This document shows, piece after piece, positions 1 to 10,928 of a stretch of 64,000 bases of DNA; the stretch's first letter is position 1, and every line of letters starts with the position of its first letter. This DNA comes from Ochromonas danica. Lineage: Eukaryota; Sar; Chrysophyceae; Chromulinales; Chromulinaceae. The notes under the pieces were generated by a model that saw only the letters and a program-made list of their open reading frames with translations, made no database searches and had not been told where the DNA came from. The translations under genes were made by a program, and so were the position numbers. The stretch covers positions 1 to 64,000 of the forward strand of contig VKHL01000094.1 in assembly GCA_015146655.1 (NCBI GenBank), written 5' to 3'.

Positions 1-395
1 ATTCTTCACATGTGGTGAACGAGGAGAGCCTTGTAAACCACTAAAACGACACAGTTCATGATGGAGATGAGGGAAACTATCATCTACCAAATAAAAAGTT
101 CATCATAAGAAGACGATTTCATCGATGGGAAGTCGAAGAATCGCTACCATTCTCTATCTGATAGGTGGAGCGTCTGTGGTAGTTTGTCAACGACAAGTCA
201 ACGACCACAGTGTAGAAACGCGGACGTTTTGCCCCGGACGCGAGTTTTGACCCACATCCCGAAAATCCCGAAAATCGCGCTAAACGAAAATCCCGAAATA
301 CGAAAAGCCTGTATGGTCCGACTTCCAGCGTGTGAGTGGGGCGGAATCGCCGTGCCCGTGATGGAGGCAACAAAGGAAACACAAGTTGCGTCAAA
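1..395. other. Flank upstream of the first ORF, no gene seen
   Basis: No convincing coding exon is visible here. Around 258-300 there are three close copies of an 8-base TCCCGAAA word, a small imperfect repeat. The reading frame of the following ORF stays open to the left to about 336 but contains no ATG before 396, so a 5' exon cannot be excluded. Confidence 0.4.
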
Positions 396-1757
396 ATGTT
401 GACGGATGTGGATATTTTTACGTGGAAAAATTGTAATATAAAAGGTATTCGAGTTGTTGAGTTTGATACTGAGCAAAAACGATTTTTGAGAATTAGTTAT
501 CATTATAATTTACAAGAGGGTTGTTGGTATCCTTTGAGAACTTCATCCGCAAATCCTCAAAAGTCAATTCTATCTGCAAAATCTAATGGAGAGGTCGATT
601 TTGATGATAATGAATTTTCAGGAATGCTCCTTGCTGGTTCTCTTATTTATACCAGCACATTATTACCTGACATGTTATATCCTAGTAAAACCTTTCATGA
701 TTTTAGCTTGTATGACTCAGATAGCGGTTCAAGGCGTCACTTTGTTAAAAATGAAAAAAGAGCTGTTGTGACAAATGCACCGGTTGTTCTTCTTTATGAT
801 ATGAAAATAGATTCTCAATCTTTTTGTTGTTGCACGTTAGATGATATCATTCCAGATAGTTTTTTTGAAAAGTGTCTTACTCGACGTTCAACATATAATA
901 CTCACTCTATGCAAACAAGAACGAGTACTTCACAGTTAACAATAGATATGTTGTATCGCGAAAGTTTAAATTTGTTAAAAGCTGATAGAAATAGCGAAAA
1001 GGGAAGTTTAGGAGAACTAGCTCCGACATTATTATGTTTAGCTAATAATTATCTATGTAAATTATCCATAAAAAATGAAGACCGACATCATGGTACTTAT
1101 GATGGAGCCTATATAGCGTCCGATACTGATCAACCCTCTTCGCTTATTCTTACTGAATCAAAATATAATACTGGAAACCCTCAGAAACTCGTTAAAAGAT
1201 TTGCAGAAGATTATTATCCTACATTTCAGAAGTTGTGGAATTCACAAGCTGCAGCGGATCGTAAAACAGCACATATTATGCGTTTCATGGCGTTGCAACC
1301 TGGACAAAATATACAAGCTTTAATTAATATAGGTAGCCCAGTTGTGCGACTATCCTGGTTTCCTATCTCTATTGATCCTTGGCCTTTTACAGCAATTTAT
1401 TATCGACCGTTGCTTAATAATAATGGAGTGCAAACGAATCAAAACTCTTCTCCTCCTATTCAAGCTGGTATAACATTTGAAAATATGAAATTATTGGTTT
1501 TTACAGCTTACACAGGAAGAAATTCTAGGAATGGTGAAAGTCTTACTAATCTCAATGTATGGTTTGGTTTTAATGAAAGATATCGTTCAGGAGGATTGAA
1601 GTACGTTCTAACTAAAAAAATGACATGTTTGGATGAGGATCAAATGAAAATTATCACTGATAATTTTAGTAGGGGAATTGGAATGTTACTCGATTCAAAT
1701 GCTCTAGAAGATAAGCAAAAATCTGTCATTAAACAAATAGCAGGAATCAATATTTAG
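396..1757 (+). CDS. Uncharacterised protein with PD-(D/E)XK nuclease-like motifs
   Basis: An intronless frame of 453 residues from the first in-frame ATG. I do not recognise a named family. Between roughly residues 205 and 270 there is a pattern typical of PD-(D/E)XK nucleases: a helix with Glu (GSLGEL), then a DG pair (TYDGAY), then a strand ending in an ExK triad (LTESKY), then a basic helix. This is inference from motif order only. The ORF is visibly more AT-rich than its neighbours, with many AAT, TTT and AAA codons, and lacks introns in a region where most genes have them. That could mean horizontal or mobile-element origin. No terminal repeats or target-site duplication were found. A missing upstream exon is possible. 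Confidence 0.6.
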   Translation: MLTDVDIFTWKNCNIKGIRVVEFDTEQKRFLRISYHYNLQEGCWYPLRTSSANPQKSILSAKSNGEVDFDDNEFSGMLLAGSLIYTSTLLPDMLYPSKTFHDFSLYDSDSGSRRHFVKNEKRAVVTNAPVVLLYDMKIDSQSFCCCTLDDIIPDSFFEKCLTRRSTYNTHSMQTRTSTSQLTIDMLYRESLNLLKADRNSEKGSLGELAPTLLCLANNYLCKLSIKNEDRHHGTYDGAYIASDTDQPSSLILTESKYNTGNPQKLVKRFAEDYYPTFQKLWNSQAAADRKTAHIMRFMALQPGQNIQALINIGSPVVRLSWFPISIDPWPFTAIYYRPLLNNNGVQTNQNSSPPIQAGITFENMKLLVFTAYTGRNSRNGESLTNLNVWFGFNERYRSGGLKYVLTKKMTCLDEDQMKIITDNFSRGIGMLLDSNALEDKQKSVIKQIAGINI

Positions 1758-2734
1758 AACGTTGTAATAAGAATAGAACTTTATTGAAAACCGATGGAAT
1801 GAACGGTACTGTAGTTTTGTTTGATAACTTCTACAAACATTGGTGATAAAGTCATAATCATAATTATATTGAATCGTAGAAGAGAATTAAGGATAAACCG
1901 AGTATGAGTAAAAATGTGATTTAATTTAATTAGACTACTACTCTACTCTTTCTACTTCTTCTACCATCTCTATTTCTCTTGTTGGTGCACGAATCCCTCC
2001 TTTCTCGCAGCCATCCTAACCCTAACCCTATGGGAATGCAGAATGCGAACTTCGAAATGTAGATAGTGACATATCAAAGAAAGAAAGCTTCTGGACGATT
2101 ATGAGCTGTAAATCGAAATCTCTTTTATGAAATTTACTATGTTTAATCTATCTTCATCTCTAAAGGACCATCTGATCTCAAGCGATGATCGATTATGACA
2201 ATGAAGTTTGATGGGCTTAGTACTTTGGACTTTGAGATGTATGTACATAATTGATAACTCAGCACAGCGCCCAACAACAATGCCAATCCCAAATTATACT
2301 CTCACACACAAATTTTGGGACTGAAGCAGCTCCTAATGACCGACCATAAATATAAATGTAAATATAATTTATCATAGGGTCACCAGACTTGCGAGGACTT
2401 CATACAGTATTACATAATGGGTATAATCAGAAATCTGTTATCCGCATCCGCTTCAACAAATCAAGCAGGGATAGATGTACAATAGAACAGAACAGTAACA
2501 GAAAAGTGTGCCACGCCACACTTTGCAATTCACACTTCCATAACGAGGCGAGAACAAAGATTAACACTCATAAACGATGAGAAAAAATCACAAGTAAACT
2601 ATAAGAACCGTAAGCTATAAGAATCGCCATGCTAAAACCTTCTTCGAACTGCAATAAACAAAACTACCACACTCCGACGATCCCAATCACCGATAATAAT
2701 TACTATATCGAAAATACCTTTCATATTTTCTTCA
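1758..2734. other. Intergenic region, about 1 kb
   Basis: AT-rich sequence without a supported exon. It holds a short stretch resembling two and a half CCCTAA units at 2015-2030, too short to call a telomeric tract. It lies downstream of both flanking genes, which are convergent. Confidence 0.5.
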
Positions 2735-4661
2735 TTAACGTTTATCCGCTGACTTGAGGGTAGTAGAAAGGGATCGTGTTTCAACAAGGTTGTTGCTATC
2801 ATTCCCATTGTGATTATCTGATGAGAAACCCTCAAGATGAGGAGAAGAAACAACTCTAGCACCGCTCTGCCGCTTCCCCCATATCTTATTGCTCAACTTA
2901 GATCTAATACCAGTTTTCTGAGGTCCACCACCTCCACGACCTTTCTTTTTACCCTTATTAGCTGAACAACAAACAAAGTCACACCAACAACATCAACGTT
3001 ATCTTGACGACTAACTCAATTAAATCGAAACCAAATAAGCTTACCATTCACGATATAAGCCTTTAAAAACTTCTCCTGTTCTTCTTTTGAGAAAAATTGT
3101 CTACCGCTTGCAAAAGCTACGTAATAAACCATACAAACCACGAAGAAAACTAGAAGTGATAACCCTTCCCACATTCGATCATTCTCAGTTTGGTAATACA
3201 GGTTGATCACAAACAGTAATAACCAAAAACAGATCGCCATCAATGCTCCCAACGTGCCGAATGGACTTCGAAAGCCACGCTCCATATTCACAAACCGTGT
3301 CGAGAAGATAAGATAAGCACTCATCATGAAGAAAACTTCAAAGCAAGATAATAAGGCAGCCATATTTACTATATCATGTAAAAAGTACTTTGTAGAATAA
3401 AAGCATGAAACCAACAAGACATACGATACTATTCCTGAGATTACCAAAGGAATTATCGTCTCTAGTGTCGATTTCGGAGGATGGGCCAAAGTTGATACTT
3501 CATCGGGTGTCAAACCAACGTCTGAAATAATGCTCTTATTTTCACTAGCCACATCACCCTTTCCACCTACACGTTCATCGGATCCACCACTAACACCTAC
3601 TTTACCCAACTTCTTCAACCCACATAATTTAAGAGATGGTAATAACCCCGAATCCATCATCGAACTAATCTGCTTCCCTCCACTATAGAAGAAACCGAAA
3701 CTCGCACCCACAATGCACGGTAGAGTGAAGAAATCTACAAACTTTGCCTTAATAGCAGGTAAGGCGATCTCCAACCCTGGTGATAGACAAAAGAAGTTCG
3801 TCCCGAATAACAACGGATTCATCGAATAGGCACGCATCGAAATTATTGTCGACAAACCCGTAGCAATGGCGATTAATGTCACAATAACCATTACATATGG
3901 TACCACCTTGTTGGATTCGTCATCGATACAAGTGCGAACTGAATCGATACCCGTGAATGGATAAAAGGCGTAAATTAAGGCTTTCAGGAAATTTTCTCCA
4001 TCTGTATTGAAAGGATTGATATCCTTACGGAAATGCTTCCAATTACTCTCCTTCGCTGCACCAAAGATGAAGATGCCTTGAGTTATCAATGTCATCAAGG
4101 CCAGACCCATCCACACATAAATAGACCAATTCAATGGCACTGTCTTGAATGCTATGGCCAACACATAGAATGCCAGCCAGATCACAGGCAGCCAATGGTC
4201 TTCGAACTCATACACATTCTGAAACAGCAGACCTATCACATTTGTTATAATCGTCGTGTACAGGATATACTTCGCTGCCTCTGAACATCCTGTCAAGAAC
4301 CCAATGGTTGATCCTAACGTGCATCGGACATAACCGTAGCATCCTCCGGAGAAAGGAATAATGGACACCATCTCAGCCAGGCAGAATGCTAAGGAGAGAT
4401 TGACGATAGCACATACCACAGTGGCCACAAAGAATGGCCACACATCATAAAGCAACAAGCCTGTACAAGTAGTTCGATTGCAAGGTTTATACCACAAAGG
4501 GGAGGTTTAGTAGGGAATACAGCAATGAAACATGGTGAAGATGTTTTACCTGACTGCCAGAGAATAGCTTGTTTGCCACTCATCACACAGACACCCAAAG
4601 CATAGAGTTAGAAAAGCTTCTTGTTTTCCTGGATGAATTTGATAGATGATTTGTAAGACAT
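2735..4661 (-). pseudogene. Permease array copy 1, ethanolamine/amino-acid permease-like, early stop
   Basis: Exons on the minus strand are 4661-4550, 4460-3045 and 2961-2735, with introns of 89 and 83 nt. The full frame would encode about 584 residues like its five neighbours: an N-terminal SGKQ segment in TM1, the FSGGCYGYVR motif of APC transporters after TM2, about twelve hydrophobic segments, and a basic tail ending VETRS...KR. Codon 18 is TAA at 4608-4610, where copies 2 and 3 have a Tyr codon. Splice sites and all other codons are intact. Starting at the next ATG (MSGKQ) would delete half of TM1, which carries the substrate-contact G-x-x-x-SG segment. I therefore call it a young pseudogene or a polymorphic null; a sequencing error is the alternative. 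Confidence 0.65.
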
Positions 4662-5460
4662 GTTTGATTTGATCTTAGGTGGGTTACTTTGATCTATCTG
4701 TCAGAATGGCGATCACTGTACTTACAAAGGATCAACTTGATTTGTGGTGAGATGATTAGCATTTTCTGGTCATTACAATGCAAAGAAGACGGAGTGAAGC
4801 GAGTAGTGGGTGCTTTGTGGTGTGCTTGGGAGGGTGTGTGATGTTAAGCAGCAGAAGTGATGTTAAGTTAATGGCCTCACACATTTGGTTATTGAAAGAA
4901 GATCCCTTTCATCTACATCTTCATCTCTTTAGATGAATTCTTTATCATCTGTGCTCAAATGATGATTACAAAAGTTTGACTTAGATCTGGGTTTCAGTTG
5001 TAATATATAGTCATCTTCTGAACAGCTAATAACTGTATACCGTCGTGAATGATAGGACTTAACTTCTATAGTCACTCCACAATTTCTTTTCTCTCCATTC
5101 ATCTCTTCTGGAGAACTAATTTCTAATCTCTTCATTATTGTCTCTGTTGGAGCAAAGAGGGGAACAAAACATATTTACACCATGTCTGATCTCAAATGTG
5201 CAATCAACAAAATTGTACGTTAATTTTAGAATGTGAGGACTCTAACCAGTCAATGTAACAGTCATATCGTTATCCACTCAGCATGTTATTAGTGCAAACA
5301 TCTCAACATGATTTCATAAGAATACCATCAATCTACTCTAACAACCATACATTATACCAACATCAACCCATTTATATGACCTCTAACCTTTATGAGTTTC
5401 ACCAGCCATGAATAAGATTAATACAACCTTACAGAAAACCTGAACATTCATTCGAAGGGT
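4662..5460. other. Intergenic between permease copies 1 and 2
   Basis: About 0.8 kb that should hold the promoter of copy 1 and the 3' UTR of copy 2. No exon or RNA gene is seen. Short frames here have no support from homology or splice signals. Confidence 0.45.
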
Positions 5461-7347
5461 TCAACACATAGAAACAGGAGATCTGATCTCGACTTGTTTG
5501 CCCAGATCTCTCTCCACTTGATTATTCGATGATGAGGCCTGACGACGAGAAGAAGAAGAAGAAGCCAGTCCGAAAGCGGCTTGCAAATTGCCCCATATCT
5601 TACTAGCGGACCCAGATTTATTGCTGTTTAACTTTCCTGCTCCAACACCAACGCCACCGCCACGACCTTTCTTTTTACCCTTATTAGCTGAAAAGAAAAC
5701 AAATAAACACTCAGCTAACTCACATCAACCTAATAAAATACAAAACAGCAGCTTACCATTCACTATGTAAGCCTTTAAAAACTTTTCTTGTTCTTCTCGT
5801 GAGAAGAATTGATGACGACTAGCAAAACCCACGTAATAAACTATACAAATGATGTAGAAAAAGAGAAGGGATAGTCCCTCCCACATTCTATCATTCGGCG
5901 AAAGATAGTATAGAATGCTCACAAATAATAATATCCAAAATCCGATCGCCAGCACTGCTCCCAACATGCCGAACGGACTTCGAAAACCACGATCCATATT
6001 TGCAAACCGCGTCGAGAAAATGAGATAGGCTCCCATCACAAAGATAATCTCTACGGAAGAAAATAAGGCAGCCGAATGAACTATATAAGGAACGAAATTG
6101 TCGACTTTGTAGTAACAAGCCACCAACACGATATACGATATTGTCCCAGAAATTGCTAAAGGAATTATAGACTCCAGTGTTGATTTTGAAAGAACAGCAA
6201 GTGGCGACACTTCATTAGACGCCACGACGTCTGCAACCTCACCCACCGCATCGCTCTTTCCACCTACACCTTCATCCGATCCATCAGCAATACCTACTTT
6301 GCCCATCTTCTTCCAACAACATAATCGTAGAGATGGAAACAACCCCGAATCCATCATCGAGCTGATCTGCTTCCCTCCACTATAGTAGAAACCCAAGCCC
6401 GCTCCCACTATGAAAGGAAGAGTGAAAAAGTCTGCGAACTTGGCCTTAATAGCAGGTAAGGCGATCGTTAACCCAGGTGACAGCATGAAGAAATTCGTTG
6501 CGAACAATAAGGGATTCATCGAATAGGCACGCATAGAAATTACCATCGCCAACCCTGTCGCGATTGAGATGAATGTCACGACCACCATCATCTTTGGTAC
6601 CACCTTGTTTGACTCATTGTCCATGCAAGTGCGCACTGAGTCGATACCCACGAACAGGTAACCTGCTATACCTATTCCCTGAAGGAAATCATCTCCATCC
6701 GTATTGAAAGGATTGATATCTCTACGGAAATGCTTCCAATTACTCTCCTTCGCTGCGCCAAAGATGAAGATACATTGAGTTATCAATGTCATCAATACCA
6801 GACAAACCCACACATAAATAGTCCAATTCAATGGCACTGTCTTGAATGCTATAGCCAACACATAAAACGCCAGCCAGATCACAGGCAGCCAATGGTCTTC
6901 GAACTCATATACGTTCTGAAATAGTAGACCTATCAAATAGGCTATTACTACAGCGAAAAGTATATACTTAGCTGCCTCAGAACATCCTGTCAAAAAGCCA
7001 ATTGTTGATCCTAATGTGCATCGGACATAACCATAGCATCCTCCGGAGAAAGGAATGATGGATACCATCTCAGCAAAGCAGCATGTGAAAATGAGGTAAA
7101 AGATAGCACAGACTACGGTGGCCACAAAGAATGACCACACCCCATAGAGCAACAAGCCTACACAAGCATATAAAGCACCAGTTAGAGGGGAGGTTTGTTG
7201 GGTATTGTCAAGGAAAGAGTGAAGGTAAGATTTACCTCCTTGCCAGATTACAGCTTGTTTGCCACTCATCACACAGATACCCAAAGCATAGAGATAGAAC
7301 AAGCTCTTGTTTTTTTGTATGAATTTGATAGATGACTTGTAGGGCAT
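5461..7347 (-). CDS. Permease array copy 2, ethanolamine/amino-acid permease-like (APC superfamily)
   Basis: Exons 7347-7236, 7157-5757 and 5687-5461 join in phase to give about 579 residues. The protein is a polytopic membrane transporter. TM1 reads LYALGICVMSGKQ, matching the G-x-x-x-SG substrate segment of ethanolamine permeases (family 2.A.3 of the APC superfamily). After TM2 comes a PFSGGCYGYVR stretch equivalent to the bacterial P-AGG-Y-RR motif, followed by GFLTGCSEAAKY. Likely role: proton- or sodium-coupled uptake of ethanolamine, a polyamine or an amino acid at a cell membrane; the substrate is not readable. The last exon encodes a soluble basic Gly/Ser-rich tail (KKKGRGGG, then IRSPVSMC). 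ATG at 7347 is the first in frame and aligns with copy 1. Confidence 0.85.
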
Positions 7348-8366
7348 GTGGTGTGATTTGATCCAGGCAGGGCTAACTCTCTACTATCAGTATTGGATAT
7401 GGCGTTTGTGCCAATCAAACCGCTGCAGTTCGCGACAAGAGTCATTTTGACCAGGAGGAGAATTAAGTAGAGGTCCAAGGGAGTTGTGGTTGTTCTTGTT
7501 TTCTTTTAAATTTGGACGAGAGATCTTTCTGGCTTTTTGGCAGACGTTTCTGGCTTACTGCTGTATCAACCCACACATAACATCGAACATGTCTAGTCCA
7601 TTGAGTCCTACAATTTCATTTAGCTGTGTTATCTGTGGTATGTAAATTGTGATAGTTTGTCATTTTCTTTTCATTTGTTCATTTGATTGTCATCTTCTGA
7701 AGAGTCTGTTGTATGAGGATAAGAGATAAAGATGTCAAAATGATAACAAGATTTTATGATTTCACTAAAACTAGGATCTACAATACATCAGAAAACTCAA
7801 CCAACAATCCAAGAGCAGGAAACAAAACAAAGTGAATCACAACATAAAGCATAGCACAGCACAGCACAGCACAGCATAATATTCGGATAATTACCACACA
7901 TGTATCCCAACAAGAACAGATAATTCAACCATGGTCATTTGCAGGCTGCCAAATTATAACCTGGCAATTACTACGTTCATAGTTGCATCATTCTAATCAA
8001 CATACCGACGTGTTGTGCACACGAATCACTACGGAATTATCAAGCAGAGAGACCATCCATAAAAACAGAACTGCGAATATACTGTGAAGCATAAAACCCA
8101 CCATAAATTAGAAAGTGCAAAGGTCGTCACGATAAAAGAATCGTCACTGTCATAGTATTCATAGCAGAGATGACCACTGGACAATTGTCATCATGTAAAG
8201 ACATATTCATATCGCAGAAAACACACCATAACGGCGCACACAAAGCACCCTATTGAACTGCAATGATTAAAAACAATAAAGAGAAATGCAATAAGAAAAT
8301 AATGAAGGCTTCTCAATCTCTACCCGTTCTAGTCAACGATGTAATGCAATAACGCCATCCCCTTCA
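7348..8366. other. Intergenic between permease copies 2 and 3
   Basis: About 1 kb with promoter sequence for copy 2 and the 3' flank of copy 3. It contains an AGCAC pentanucleotide microsatellite, listed separately. No coding exon is supported. Confidence 0.45.
7853..7875. repeat. (AGCAC)n microsatellite, about 4.6 units
   Basis: Four full AGCAC units and a partial one in tandem, in the spacer between two permease copies. Confidence 0.9.
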
Positions 8367-10277
8367 CTAGCGCTTGATCGGAGACCTCAGAGCAGCAGAA
8401 GGAGATCGTGTTTCAACCTGGTTGCTACTATCTATCCCCTCAGGATTATTCGAAGAGTTGCCGTGATGATGAGAAGTCGAAGCAGCCAATCCGAAAGCGG
8501 CTTGAAGGTTACTCCACATCTTATAGCCGAACCCAGATTTATTGCTGCTCGACTTTCCTGCTGCACCACCACGACCTTTCTTTTTACCCTTATTAGCTGA
8601 AAAACAATACAATAAGACAAAAACAGAAAACTCTATTTTATTGATATATTCGCTGGGATGACTAAAAATATAAAACGCAAAAAACTTACCATTCACGATG
8701 TAAGCCTTTAAAAACTTCTCTTGTTCCTCTCGAGAGAAGAATTGATGACTGCTAGCGAATGATACATAATAAACCATGCAAACTACGAAGAAAAATAGAA
8801 GTGCTAACCCTTCCCACAATCTATCACTAGGCTCTTGATAATAGAAGTTGGTTACAAATAGTAATATCCAAAACCCAATCGCCATCAATGCTCCCACCAT
8901 GCCGAATGGACTTCGAAAGCCACGATCCATGTTCCCAAACCGCGTTGCGAAAACCAGATACGCACCCATCATGAAAATAATCTCAAAGCAAGCTAATAGC
9001 GCAGCCGTACGAACTATATAAGGTAGGAAATCATCGATCTTATAGTAACACGCTACCAATAAGATATAAGACAATATCCCAGAGATCGTTAAAGGAATTA
9101 TTGTTTCCATTGTTGACTTCGAATGACCGGCCAGTGCTGATACTTCTTCGGGTGTCATAACGTCAGAAGAGCTGTTCTTATTCTCACCAGCTGCATCGCT
9201 CTTCCCATGATTACCTGCGTCTGACCCATTTACAACACCTACCTTATTCATCTTCAACCCACATAAATTGAGAGATGGTAATAACCCCGAATCCATCATC
9301 GAGCTGATCTGCTTCCCTCCACTATAGAAGAAACCCAAACTCGCACCCACTATTGAAGGAAGAGAGAAGAAGTCCGCGAACTTCGCCTTGATGCCAGGTA
9401 AAGCGATCGTTATCCCTGGTGAAAACGGAAAGAAGTTCGTCGCAAACAACAATGGATTCATCGAATAGGCTCGCATCGATATTATTGTAGCCAATCCCGT
9501 CGCGATAGAGACTAACGTCACGACCACCATCACATATGGTACCACCTTGTTCGACTCATCGTCGATGCAAGTGCGCACTGAATCGATACCTACGAAAAGG
9601 TAACCTGCTAAACCCAAGCCTTGCAGGAAGTCATCTCCATCTGTATTGAAAGGATTGATATCCTTACGGAAATGCTTCCAATTACTCTCCTTCGCTGCAC
9701 CAAAGATGAAGATGCCTTGAGTTATCATCGTCATTAAGGCCAAACCCACCCACACATACACAGACCAATTCAATGGCACTGCCTTGAATGCTATGGCACA
9801 TACATAAAACGCCAGCCAGATCACAGGCAGCCAATGGTCTTCGAACTCATACACGTTCTGAAACAACAACCCGACTATATACACCGTCAACACTGCGAAT
9901 AAGATATACTTAGCTGCCTCAGAACATCCTGTCAAAAAGCCAATTGTTGATCCTAATGTGCATCGGACATAACCATAGCATCCTCCGGAAAAAGGAATGA
10001 TTGACACCATCTCAGCAAGGCAGAATGTTAATGCCAGATAGATAGTCGCACAGACCACGGTGGCCACAAAGAATGACCACACACCATACAGCAACAGTCC
10101 TACAGATATGGATACAGAAAATGAGTGGGCGAAAGTAAAGGGGGGAATGTTAGGTGAAGATGGTTTACCTGGTTGCCAGAGTATTGTTTGTTTGCCATTC
10201 ATCACACAGATAGCCAAAGCATAGAGGTAAAATAGATTCTTCCTATCCACAATCTTTTTCAAAGATGACTTGGCCAT
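8367..10277 (-). CDS. Permease array copy 3, ethanolamine/amino-acid permease-like
   Basis: Exons 10277-10169, 10099-8690 and 8596-8367 (introns 69 and 93 nt) give about 582 residues. The second intron happens to stay open in frame, so an unspliced reading is also long, but the GTAAG...CAG signals and the paralogues show it is an intron. The core is the same APC fold as copy 2, with NGKQ in place of SGKQ in TM1 and a PFSGGCYGYVR motif. The tail is long, soluble and Ser/Asn/His-rich, ending VETRSPSAALRSPIKR, so copies 1-3 share one tail type. A 359-bp stretch (9565-9923) is identical by eye to copy 4 and suggests recent exchange. Confidence 0.85.
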   Translation of the reverse strand: MAKSSLKKIVDRKNLFYLYALAICVMNGKQTILWQPGKPSSPNIPPFTFAHSFSVSISVGLLLYGVWSFFVATVVCATIYLALTFCLAEMVSIIPFSGGCYGYVRCTLGSTIGFLTGCSEAAKYILFAVLTVYIVGLLFQNVYEFEDHWLPVIWLAFYVCAIAFKAVPLNWSVYVWVGLALMTMITQGIFIFGAAKESNWKHFRKDINPFNTDGDDFLQGLGLAGYLFVGIDSVRTCIDDESNKVVPYVMVVVTLVSIATGLATIISMRAYSMNPLLFATNFFPFSPGITIALPGIKAKFADFFSLPSIVGASLGFFYSGGKQISSMMDSGLLPSLNLCGLKMNKVGVVNGSDAGNHGKSDAAGENKNSSSDVMTPEEVSALAGHSKSTMETIIPLTISGILSYILLVACYYKIDDFLPYIVRTAALLACFEIIFMMGAYLVFATRFGNMDRGFRSPFGMVGALMAIGFWILLFVTNFYYQEPSDRLWEGLALLFFFVVCMVYYVSFASSHQFFSREEQEKFLKAYIVNGKFFAFYIFSHPSEYINKIEFSVFVLLYCFSANKGKKKGRGGAAGKSSSNKSGFGYKMWSNLQAAFGLAASTSHHHGNSSNNPEGIDSSNQVETRSPSAALRSPIKR

Positions 10278-10928
10278 TTTCCTTGTATTTGTTGTGTACT
10301 GCTTTGTTTTGATTAAGGTTGTCAGACTATCTGTTGCCTAGATTATGGATGAGCATGTAGACTACTGTAGGTGAATGATTTTGCTTTGGTTGATTGGGAT
10401 TGCATGAAGCAACAGGTGGGTGGATGGTGTGTTGTGCTGATGTGTGAGATCCGGTGCGTGGTGGCAGTCCAACAGGAGGAGGAGGGGGCGAGGGAGTTTC
10501 CACTGTGGAATTCTCCGCACTTTTGCACCTCCAACGATCTTCTCCCCTTCGATCCGCAACTGGATGAGGCAGACCATGTATGTAGTCATTTGAAATTCAG
10601 TACACAGTGTCCTTTTGGTATGAAAAAACAGATACTCTTTCATGAATCCATCCCTTACTTTATTATCCAGTTGAAATGCATTTAACGAGAAACTCTCTCA
10701 ACTAATTATCGTAATACAACAAGTACAAACTTGACCAACACAATCGCCTTTGCATAGGCTTGGCAACAATAAATAATTAGACCAACTTTCTCTTTATCCT
10801 TTTGTCAATCTCTTCTTTCACTTCTAACTATAACTCATAAATAATCTGCACGTGTCATGCAAGATGATCTTGCAGGAGCCAAGAAATAAAAGCACTGCTT
10901 ATTGTGTGGATTTGGGATCGAGGCGCCA
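10278..10928. other. Intergenic between permease copies 3 and 4
   Basis: About 650 bp. Its right half resembles the 3' flanks of copies 5 and 6 (for example near 10720-10830 versus 13400-13500), showing that the duplicated unit included flanking DNA. No gene is supported. Confidence 0.45.

Noticed and set aside
2015-2030. CCCTAA-like telomeric repeat
   Set aside because: Only about two and a half units, inside ordinary intergenic DNA, so chance or an interstitial scrap.
4033-4284. Plus-strand frame recurring opposite each permease copy
   Set aside because: It repeats because the permease exon repeats; it follows constraints of the sense frame and has no start or splice logic of its own.
10371-10685. 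Plus-strand frame of about 100 codons upstream of permease copy 3
   Set aside because: It lacks an ATG at its start, shows no motif, and is absent from the equivalent place in other array units.
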